Source: Neoscytalidium dimidiatum (Eukaryota; Ascomycota; Dothideomycetes; Botryosphaeriales; Botryosphaeriaceae). Taken from it: a stretch of DNA of 64,000 bases. The notes under the pieces were generated by a model. It worked only from the letters and a program-made list of their open reading frames with translations. It made no database searches and was not told the origin of the DNA. Of the stretch, positions 33,968 through 41,842 are shown in pieces. Position 1 is the stretch's first letter. Each line of letters opens with the position of its first letter. The stretch is from NCBI GenBank assembly GCA_037367355.1, contig CM074699.1:2480001-2544000 (forward strand). The letters are read 5' to 3'. The translations under genes and the position numbers were made by a program.

Positions 33968-34912
33968 ATGTTACGACTCGTGAGCTCGCTTTTCCGCCTC
34001 ATGTGGCGATGCATCACCCTGCAAATGGGCGAGAAAGAACATCCGCAACGCGTCGCCGACGCCATCACGCATAACATCCACCACAGCTTCCTGCACCTCC
34101 TACCTCTGGACATCCTCTACTACCTTGCAGCCAACCACATCCACTCGCCGGCCGACCTGCTCGCCTTCCTCGCCGCCACGCGCGCCCTGCGCTTCTCCCC
34201 CATCATCCACGCGCCGCCTCCCCTCCGCCAGGCCTCGCACTTCAGCGCGGCGCAGCTGGCGCGCGCGGGCGCGGCGCGGCACTGTCGGGGCAGCGCCGGC
34301 GTGCTGCGCGTGTGCCCGCACATGGCCCTCACGTACGCGGAGATGCGCGACATCCGGGAACGGGCGCGGATGATGCCCGGCGTGGAGCCCGGCGGCCACA
34401 CGTTCATGCGGAAGTGCTGGGAGTGCCCGCGCTTTTCGAGGCACGGAGAGCCGCGGGCGAGAATGTACGGCCTGGCGTGCGGGCCGATGCTGCCGGACGG
34501 GTACTGGCACGACTTCTATGTCATTCGGCGACTGGTCGCGGTGGACGGATTGGTGGTCGAGGACGGCGGCGATGGCAGTACGACACGCCCCTTCGTGGTG
34601 AGCAGGCAGACGAGCTTTACGCGTGACGTCGCGCTGCGCGTGTTGAAGGCAGCGGCGGAGCAGGAAGGCATCTTCGTGTGCAACCACGTCCGTTTGGGCG
34701 AGCCTCAGACCTTCCGGACGAAATACTGGGGGGGTCGCAACAGACCTTTTACAATCTCGGTGCACATTTGCCCAGTGTGTTCCGGAGTGGTGGTTTTGAG
34801 AAAGGCCTTCGAGCGTGGTGTGGAGGTGGAGTTAGAAGTCAAGCGGACTTTTGCGGTCAAATCATCGACAGACGAGAGGTGGCTTGCTCAGGTCGAGATT
34901 TCGGAGGGATAA
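33968..34912 (+). CDS. F-box-like protein, 314 residues
   Basis: Single exon with ATG at 33968. Residues about 40-75 read LHLLPLDILYYLAANHIHSPADLLAFLAATRALR, an F-box-like helix-loop-helix that would bind Skp1 in an SCF ubiquitin ligase. The remainder has paired cysteines (CWECPRF, CPVCSG) but no known substrate-binding repeat. Third-position GC is very high, unlike the decayed sequence on either side, and the frame is intact for 315 codons, so it is probably live. Substrate unknown. Confidence 0.75.
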   Translation: MLRLVSSLFRLMWRCITLQMGEKEHPQRVADAITHNIHHSFLHLLPLDILYYLAANHIHSPADLLAFLAATRALRFSPIIHAPPPLRQASHFSAAQLARAGAARHCRGSAGVLRVCPHMALTYAEMRDIRERARMMPGVEPGGHTFMRKCWECPRFSRHGEPRARMYGLACGPMLPDGYWHDFYVIRRLVAVDGLVVEDGGDGSTTRPFVVSRQTSFTRDVALRVLKAAAEQEGIFVCNHVRLGEPQTFRTKYWGGRNRPFTISVHICPVCSGVVVLRKAFERGVEVELEVKRTFAVKSSTDERWLAQVEISEG

Positions 34913-35784
34913 ATCGGGGCAGTGCATGCTCACTCGTTGCCAAGTAGAGGCACAAATTGGACGGGGAGGTGGAGTTAGAGCAAAGATCATACTATCAGCG
35001 CTATCAAATTATCGGCGCATGTTTATGTACAAGACTCGAACCCCTTACACCCCCATTCAAATCTTCACCGAGAAAGTTAAACTTTTGTGGATGCCGTCAC
35101 GCGAAGTAATAGAGCAGTCGTTTGATCGGAGATTCACGTGGCTCAGGAAGCGGTCTTTCATTTCCGTGGAATAGTAGTTTTTGCGGAGTAGCGGGGCCGA
35201 CGTGGTCGCTATTGTATGCGGTATGCCACTTTTGCGGCCCGTTCGTCGGCATCTTCTGACTGTAGTGGCACTGAATTGATACAGGCGAGCGCATGGGGCG
35301 AGGGAAGAAGCGCAGGGTATTGTGAGTTGTTCTGCAATTTGCAGTTTGGGTTCGCTCGCTCGGGTGTGGGGCCGTGTTTGGAGGGTTCGGGAAATATTCG
35401 AACGTGTTGCGTATGACTGCAATGGCTGAACGTATAATTTAGGTTGATCCAGCAAGTTCAGAAGTCGACACCAACCAGCCTGGCTTTGTTGGCTCAAAGT
35501 GCGTTGGCGCTTTTGGGCTCGGATGATTCGAAGTGATGGTTAATACTCGCGTGTACTGAGTGTGGCTCAAATGTATTCGAAATGAGGAATCGGTCGCTGT
35601 CTGGGGTGGTAGGAGGATATGGGTTTCGCTGGTATGTTCGTCTTGGTTTCCTTCGGTCAAAACTGCCGTAAAGCCGAAGTACTCGTCATCAACACCGCGT
35701 AGAGGTGCGAACATGTCGTTGATGTAGGCCTAGGCCTCTCGACTGGGTCCCCAATCCCAGGAGGCCCACTAGCCCAGCCATCAT
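34913..35784. other. Spacer; possible small minus-strand ORF at 35439-35714
   Basis: A 91-codon minus-strand frame starting with ATG at 35714 (MFAPLRGVDDEYFGFTAV) is protein-like at its start but has no recognisable family and a low-complexity end. The rest shows no gene. Confidence 0.3.
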
Positions 35785-36249
35785 CTAAGAAGATGATGGC
35801 GCCTGACGCTGTCTCTGCCTCGCCGGCTCGAAGGTCCAGGCTTCGAGATTGGCCTCGGCATCGATCAGCAGCAGTTCCCTCAGGTCCTCAAGGACCTCGA
35901 TGTTGGCCCTGCGAGCCCTCTGCTCCTCCTCTCTGACGAGCTCAGCCGCTTCCATCCCTGGCTCAGCAGCCACCCTCGCCGCCGTCTCCAGATTCCTCAC
36001 CGCCGTCTCCAGCTGCCTTCCCACCCCCGCCAGCCCCCTCACCTCCAGCTCCGCTTGCCCCTTCTCTTGCCCCTCCTCTTGACCCTCCTCTTGACCCTCC
36101 TCTTGACCCTTCTCTTGCCTGGCCCGCCTGGCCCTCCACCAACGCCGCACCAAGGGACCAACCGCCTCCCCCACCAACACCATCCACACCAGAGAGAAAA
36201 TCGCCACCCATGCCCCAAGGGCCGCCAGAGGGTCATCGCTAATGCCCAT
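35785..36249 (-). CDS. Small membrane protein with coiled-coil tail, 154 residues
   Basis: ATG at 36249 (a GTG nine bases upstream is also in frame). Residues about 8-34 are hydrophobic (LAALGAWVAIFSLVWMVLVGEAVGP), followed by a basic RRWWRARRAR stop-transfer segment. A GQEE/GQEK tetrapeptide repeat encoded by 12-bp tandem units (36055-36118) comes next, then a long Glu/Ala/Arg-rich helix likely to form a coiled coil. Family unknown. The repeat count may vary between strains. It neighbours the F-box gene across a spacer. Confidence 0.55.
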   Translation of the reverse strand: MGISDDPLAALGAWVAIFSLVWMVLVGEAVGPLVRRWWRARRARQEKGQEEGQEEGQEEGQEKGQAELEVRGLAGVGRQLETAVRNLETAARVAAEPGMEAAELVREEEQRARRANIEVLEDLRELLLIDAEANLEAWTFEPARQRQRQAPSSS

Positions 36250-36326
36250 GTTGGGCACGAAGAGAAAGGAGCAAAGATTTGAACGAGTACGATTCGTTCA
36301 GGAAGACGTCGAAGAGCGTTGGATGA

Positions 36327-36330
<4 letters not shown>

Positions 36331-36368
<38 letters not shown>
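36331..36368. repeat. (GA)19 microsatellite
   Basis: Uninterrupted GA run starting about 80 bp upstream of the minus-strand small membrane protein gene. Confidence 0.95.
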
Positions 36369-36369
<1 letters not shown>

Positions 36370-36644
36370 GCAGAGCAGGCAGCGAAGCGCGGGAAGGCAA
36401 GCCAGCGCTCGCTCTAGCGCTGTTGAGGGAGGAAGCAGCGTTCCCAAGCCGTCCGGCGCGAGAGGTTGGGGGGAAGGCAGCATGTCCAAGCTGCCAGGCG
36501 CCCGCATCTGGCGTCCGACCTGTCGAAAAGGGAAACTGTTATGCCTTGATCACAGCATTTTGAAAGAGAAGGGCCCATAACACACGACACCGGCCGTGGT
36601 CTGGATACTGGCCGAAGTGGCTAAGTGGACCCTTATATTCGAAC

Positions 36645-37480
36645 GTAGTCAACTTGTCAAGCAGCGGACACGACTCCCTTCACCGCAACCCAGCTGACCG
36701 TCCGCGATGCCGTCGCCCAGCTCTGCACGCAGTTCCCCAACAGCTACTGGCGGCACCACGACACCACCTCTACCGATCCAACGTCCTTCCACGCCGCGCT
36801 CGCCTCTGCCGGGTGGCTGTGCATCGCGCTGCCGAAAGCGCTGGGTGGCAGCGGCCTCGGTATCTTATAAGCGACGCTGATGAGAGATACGGAGGATTGC
36901 GAAGATGGGGGGCAGAGCGGTCGATACGAACGAGGTCTTCTTCGATAATTATAAGATTCCGGTAGATACGTTAATTAGGGAGGAGGATAAGGGGTTTAAG
37001 GTTATTCTATATAGGATAAATACTAAGAGGTGCCTGTTAGCTAGCGAAGCGCTAGGATTAAGTTACGCCGCGGTAAAGAGGGCAGCCGAGTACGCGAAGG
37101 AGAGGGTTGTCTTCTAGCGGCCGATTAGGATAAACTAGGCTATCGGGTATCCGCTAGCGGACGCATATATAAAGCTCGAGGGGTAAAAACTAGTAACGTA
37201 CTATACGGCGAGACTATATAAAGCAAGCCAGACGGATAAGTCTATTGTACAATATACTATCGGCGTGGTAGCTAATAGCGTGAAGTATATAGTAGCCGAA
37301 GCTACCTTTATAGCTTACGAAAGGATAGTATTAACGCATAGAGGGATAGGGTACGCGGCTAAATACGATGTGGAGCGCTGGTTCAGGGAATGTCTGGTGC
37401 CCAGGATAGCGCCAGTGAGTCGGGAGATGATCCTGAACTTTATCAGCGAGAAGGTCCTCGAGCTACCCCGCAGCTACTAA
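36645..37480 (+). pseudogene. Acyl-CoA dehydrogenase relic with central deletion and RIP-like decay
   Basis: The 5' part (about 36650-36870) reads TATQLTVRDAVAQLC and WLCIALPKALGGSGLGI, the N-terminal domain of the family. The frame then jumps to MGGRAVDTNEVFFDN (from 36904), skipping roughly 170 residues including the FAD- and substrate-binding beta domain. From there to 37480 the C-terminal helical domain is recognisable to its end (WFRECLVPRIAPVSREMILNF). Bases about 36880-37370 are rich in TA and contain TAG/TAA where Gln codons are expected, as in RIP; the flanking 5' and last 110 bases are not affected. The product would be non-functional. Confidence 0.85.
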
Positions 37481-37574
37481 CAGAAAAGAAGATCGCATGG
37501 ATTATTGCGCCCAGAAATAAAATGCTACATTCCATGTGGAATCATATTTGGTGAGCGTGTAGTAAAAATGGCCT

Positions 37575-38763
37575 TCATCCCGTCTGGGCCGGGCTGCTCA
37601 AACGTTGCCGTGGGTCAAAGAGGAAGCCAAGATCCGGCGCCGAATCATCCACCCCTTCCCAGCTCGTGTTGAAGAAATTCGAATACAAGTCGGACTCAAG
37701 CGCTTCTGGATGCTGGTGGAGCAGAGGTTCTGAGTGCTGAGTTTCACCAACGCTCCGAGTAGCGTCGGTGTTGTCGTTGTTCGAGAGAGCTCCAACCGGG
37801 GGCTGTCCACGCTCGTTGTCGGCTTGATCCCCGCGCAACCTTCGGGCGGTAGATTCATCCAGGTACTGAAAGAAAAGGTCGAGGACCACATTTTTAATGC
37901 TCCAGTAGTTTTGAACCTCTTTGAATCCAAGAAGACACATTTGCGCCCGGGTCTCAGCCAGTTTCTTGGGGACGCCCTCGGCTGTTCGGATCTCGATGAC
38001 ATGGATGCAGAGCGCAGCAAACAGCGAGGTAATCCTGGGCCCAGTCAGTATACCTTCACAAAATTTGCAGCATTGGCGGCTCACATGTGCATTTGACCAA
38101 AGCGAATGGTCTTCTGGGCCAGCATATCGTCCGAGATTCTGCTAATCTAACGAGCGGCACCAATGGCTGCCTGTTTTTCCGCTGGGTCAAGATTTTGAAG
38201 AAAGCTTCCCCGATGGATCAAGATGCGCAAGTGGCTACTCAGTGCGTCAGTAAAGTTCAGCATTATTGACAGACACAACAGGCGGCAGACTTGTAAGTCA
38301 AGTTGATGAGATACACCCACACAGAGGATCCTTCCGGGTCTGGTATATTTCTCATGCCATCTGGGAGGCTTGCTTTCCACTGCTCCAAGGCGTCTTTAAG
38401 TTGCTGGGCGTCTTCGCTGGTGGAAGGCATGCGACCAGGCACAAAATGTGTGTCGATGATGCGCCCGAGAAGTCGGGCGATTTCAACGAGCTTGATGACA
38501 TATACCACATGGTCGATGTGCGGAGCCCCGAAGGATGTGTGGGGATTTTGGTCCGTTTCGTGTCCCAAGTCCGCATGAGTAAGCATTTCAATATCGCAGT
38601 CCTCGTCTCGAATGCGACTCGGTAGTCCGAGCGAAGCGGCGGCCTGGCGCTCGCGGACGTAAACCGCCGGTCGTATGAGCTCCTTTCCTTCAGGCGACAA
38701 AAGGGAGAAGTGGCTGGGCAAGCTCATTCGCCAGCGCAACGACCTCTCGAACTTCTATGTTAA
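37575..38763 (-). pseudogene. Zn2Cys6 cutinase-factor-like transcription regulator, truncated and broken
   Basis: On the minus strand the sequence enters at about 38740 inside the fungal_trans domain (YVRERQAAASLGLPSRIRDE, DCDIEMLT), continues through HIDHVVYVIKLVEIARLLGR, then shifts frame near 38270. It resumes (LIHRGSFLQNLDPAEKQ) and meets an in-frame TAG near 38150. A normal intron (about 38041-38090, branch TACTGAC) then leads to SLFAALCIHVIEIRTAEGVPKKLAE and the C-terminus ending at 37575. The zinc cluster and first third are missing. The C-terminal blocks resemble cutinase transcription factor 1 relatives. The survival of a clean intron argues for recent decay. Confidence 0.78.
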
Positions 38764-38789
38764 GAAGTGCCACAAGCCCTCGTGACTAG

Positions 38790-39396
38790 ATGTGGATGCG
38801 AGTTTCATCGAATCGAGCCTCTATCGCCTTGCTTAAGCTATCTTCCGATACCAACGTCGTTACGTCCAGTTCGGTGCATCTCAAGCGATTCCGAGAAGTT
38901 CTTTCCGTCTCCGGCCATGTTGCTCTTTGCATCATCATGAATATCGACGGTGGAACAACCAACCTCGTTGGGTTCTTCAACCTTTTCTTCAACCTGGTCC
39001 GTGGTGGCACCTACCTCTCCTTCGTGGTCTGGGTTGATAATGATCGCTTCTACACCCACTCCAACCAATTTATCGTCAACGCTGACCATCTCTTCAGGAG
39101 TGGGAACCAGTCAACCGATGAAATGTACCTGTTCTTTGATCCAATTATACGACTGGGCCTCTCCAAGGAGGACATGGCCATAGCAAAACGTGTGTCAAAG
39201 CAGATCATGCTGATATCGCGCAACTGGCGACCTATCGACCCTGTAGGAACTTCGGGCAGCCTAAGCGTCTCAAGGAAGTGGAGTGCTCAATCGGTTGTAA
39301 GCGTCAATGATAAACGGGCTCGCTTTAAGAAGGCTGCGGAGAATATAAGCAATGCTGTAAAAGTTTTTCATCTTCGACGAGGCTGCCGATGGTAGA
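38790..39396 (+). other. Open frame possibly belonging to the following C2H2-like gene
   Basis: A 201-codon frame from ATG 38790 includes FFDPIIRLGLSKEDMAIAKR and ends at 39395. The C2H2-like frame that follows opens with FFIFDEAADGRLICPE in the adjacent phase, right at a run of A and T (39358-39367). A one-base indel there would fuse them into one protein of about 420 residues. The opposite strand has an acidic open frame here, so coding direction is not certain. Confidence 0.35.
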
Positions 39397-40050
39397 TTGA
39401 TCTGCCCTGAGTCAGTTTGCGATTTCAGAGCCGCTGACCAAGATGTAATTGTCAAACACCTTTTTGCGAAGAGTACCCCACAAGGCACGAAGCGGACGTG
39501 CCTGTTATTCAAGAAGGCTTTGTCCGATGAGGAGAACCTGGCACATCACCTCCAGCGCCATTTCCTCCCCCCCACCTCCGGGTTCTTTTGCACAGATGAC
39601 GGCTGCGATGAAACGTTCAAATCTAAAGGATGCTTGGACGCCCATGTGAAAGCTTTCCGTCTCAAGTTTAAAGACGACACCCCCTACAAATGCGACCAAC
39701 GCCCCAGCGTCATTAAAGGAGAAAAGGCGTTCAAGAAGCACCTTGAACTTGTCCACAACGACCACGACGTAAGTTGCAAGGATTGTGGCAGGACGATGCT
39801 GAGCAATCTGCTTTCTATTAATAGGACGTACCACTGTGTGGCCTTTAATCTTACTATGGTTGAGTGTCCCATGTGCCCATTCGTCTACAGCCGCCCTAAA
39901 ATCCATCGTCATCTTGAGAGGGCACACGTACAGGGTGAGGAGGTCCGGGCATTCGCGAAGACTGCAAGAATCTCTCTTGAAGAGGGACCCAGCCAGGAGT
40001 TTATCGACTACTTGACCCTCGCCGCTGACCTCGGCAGCGATGACAATTGA
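39397..40050 (+). CDS. C2H2-like zinc-finger protein (start unresolved)
   Basis: The open frame carries several degenerate C2H2-type units: ICPESVCDFRAADQDVIVKHL, FFCTDDGCDETF...H, YKCDQ...HLELVH, SCKDCGRTM, and a good one, VECPMCPFVYSRPKIHRHLERAH (about residues 152-175). The frame begins with TTG after a stop, so the true start lies upstream, probably in the preceding frame. A GTAAGT at 39769 with AG at 39824 looks like an intron, but using it destroys the last fingers. DNA or RNA binding is plausible. It sits in a relic-rich region and may be decaying. Confidence 0.5.
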   Translation: MICPESVCDFRAADQDVIVKHLFAKSTPQGTKRTCLLFKKALSDEENLAHHLQRHFLPPTSGFFCTDDGCDETFKSKGCLDAHVKAFRLKFKDDTPYKCDQRPSVIKGEKAFKKHLELVHNDHDVSCKDCGRTMLSNLLSINRTYHCVAFNLTMVECPMCPFVYSRPKIHRHLERAHVQGEEVRAFAKTARISLEEGPSQEFIDYLTLAADLGSDDN

Positions 40051-40090
40051 GAAGGCTTAGTTGGGGGAAAGGTCTGGATCCAGGTGCTTT

Positions 40091-40375
40091 TTATCTGTTA
40101 TCGCTCGTTGCTCGTTGCTCTTTGCTCTTTGCTCTTTGACGTCGTCCATTGAACAGGTCCCGAATGCGGATGCTGAAATCTTGCTGGCGTACCTGTGGTG
40201 CGGAGCTTCGAGGAATTTGCCTCAGCTCCGCCACATCTAAGTCAGTGAGCCTGGCGAAGTCCGAGCACTTGTGATGGCATGCTCGGTGGGTCAGGAACGG
40301 GAAAGATCGATCACCCTCTGGCTCGTCTAGCTGCACTCGAAACACTAGGTCCGCGATGTTCTCGGCTGCCGACAT
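40091..40375 (-). CDS. Hypothetical small protein, 94 residues
   Basis: ATG at 40375. The sequence MSAAENIADLVFRVQLDEPE and SDFARLTDLDVAELRQIP is protein-like, with two putative helices and a basic tail that runs into a seven-base repeat (TGCTCTT units, 40104-40138) just before the stop. No family recognised. Could be a fragment. Confidence 0.35.
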   Translation of the reverse strand: MSAAENIADLVFRVQLDEPEGDRSFPFLTHRACHHKCSDFARLTDLDVAELRQIPRSSAPQVRQQDFSIRIRDLFNGRRQRAKSKEQRATSDNR

Positions 40376-41736
40376 TATTATGAAGATGAGAGTGAGGAAA
40401 AATTGGTCGGGCAGGTTGCTACTGCTGGTGTGAAGCCAGCGCGCTGCTTCAGGCTGGCCTGAGCTGGGTGGCCCTGGCTGGTTGCGGAGTTGAGGTTCCA
40501 GAGGCGATTACGCTGATGAGATAAGATGGTGGGGAAGGCAGTGCTGAAAAGAAGTGACGAGGTACGTGGTGCTGAGGAGAGGTGACGAGGGAAATGATAT
40601 TGAAGAAAGGTGATGGCGAAGCTGCTTCTGATCAGGCAGGTTGCGTGGTGTATGAAACCGGCCCGTCGCGTCAAGCCGGCGCGCGATTTAGGTGGTAGTC
40701 CGGATGAGTCGCAGAGTTGACGCTCCAGAAGCGACAGCGGCGGAAGCAGTACAGGTGCAACGTTCAGCTTTTGATCAAAGATGGCCTCTCCTGCCGTAAG
40801 GACATGCCAAAATAGAGCACTAACTGCCATGATCTTTCCCACGCTCTGTTGACTCGCGCTCTAGGCTCAACAGTAGGTCAATCGATGACCGACTTTAGTG
40901 GAACGTTAGAGCGTTGCCGCCTGCACTGCGGTCTTCCGGGAATTGCCGACTCGCGAGAATCTTCGCTGGTGGGAGCTAGACCATTGAATACACAGGACCG
41001 TAGGCATATTCGATAGCGTCGCCGGAGATGGTGGCTAAGGGTGGACGGACTGTGATGTGGTTACGTCAAGGCCAAGGTTCAACGCTAGTGCGACGCTAGT
41101 TTTTCCAAAGCAAGGCGTGCCGATTCCTCTCCGAAAGTCGTTGCCGGCGCTCCCCCGGGTTCACCACCGTCATCACCGACAGTTCGTGTACGCCATGCGC
41201 AGGTGAAACTTGCTGTTTGATTGTGCAAAGCAAGTATATAGGAAGTTCGGTTGCATGGCTAAGCGGTACAGTTAAACCTATCTAATAGTACACTACCGAG
41301 TAACTTTTTAACCCGTCGATACCCTCTTCCGTTGCGCATACCCGTGCATGGTGTCTGAATAAAAATTGTCTTACAAGAAGCTACACGCATCCTCTGGGTG
41401 TGGGTTGCACACGAGATTCATTGTCGTTTACTGGAAATGGCCCCACATCCCCACCACACTCCATACGAACACTGCCCGACTATCATGCCTACGGCCTCTA
41501 CGTATGCCGTCATGCAAAAACCACCATCTGAAGTTGATTTGCGCAATGGTTCAATGGGAAGACCTAATGATTTCCAGAGATATGCCTCCAGGTGTCAACT
41601 AAGGCCCCGATCCCACCCATACTAACTACGGTATTTCTGGAAAATCTCTCCCCCCGTGGGACTTTCTTCGATTTATCAATATTACACCATATATATTAAT
41701 TAGTTTTGCTTACCTTCAAAAATCGAGACATACAAA
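40376..41736. other. Gene-poor stretch with diverged internal repeats
   Basis: The segments at about 40400-40510 and 40625-40740 resemble each other loosely (GGCAGGTTGC, GAAxCCxGC, GCAGAGTTGA-like blocks). Between them a GTGxTGAxxAGAxGTGACGAGG motif repeats three times (40538-40615). Minus-strand open frame 40378-40842 is probably a by-product. Nothing recognisable from 40850 to 41736. Confidence 0.4.
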
Positions 41737-41820
41737 GCCCTGCTGGCACAATTGGTTAGCGCGTGAGACTTTTAAAGCCTAGGCATCTCAAGGTTGGGAG
41801 TTCAAGCCTCCCGCAGGGCG
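41737..41820 (+). tRNA. tRNA-Lys (anticodon UUU) with a 10-nt intron
   Basis: Acceptor stem GCCCTGC pairs with GCAGGGC (41813-41819) and the discriminator is G. The D arm has loop AATTGGTTA and an A-C mismatch in its stem. The anticodon arm is TGAGA / CTTTTA-A / TCTCA with anticodon TTT at 41771-41773, interrupted after position 37 by a 10-nt intron (41775-41784) containing the palindrome GCCTAGGC. The T arm is GGGAG-TTCAAGC-CTCCC. A T8 tract follows. The CCA end is not encoded, as expected. Confidence 0.92.
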
Positions 41821-41834
41821 TATGCGTATAAGAG

Positions 41835-41842
41835 TTTTTTTT
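41835..41842 (+). terminator. RNA polymerase III terminator of tRNA-Lys
   Basis: Run of eight T starting 14 bp after the tRNA 3' end. Confidence 0.8.

Noticed and set aside
36598..36650. Piece resembling a tRNA D-arm (TGGCCGAAGTGGCTAAGTGG)
   Set aside because: No matching acceptor stem, anticodon arm or T arm.
39769..39824. GTAAGT...TTAATAG intron candidate in the C2H2-like frame
   Set aside because: Removing it shifts frame to a stop within eight codons and destroys the best zinc finger (VECPMCPF...HLERAH). Unspliced reading is coherent.
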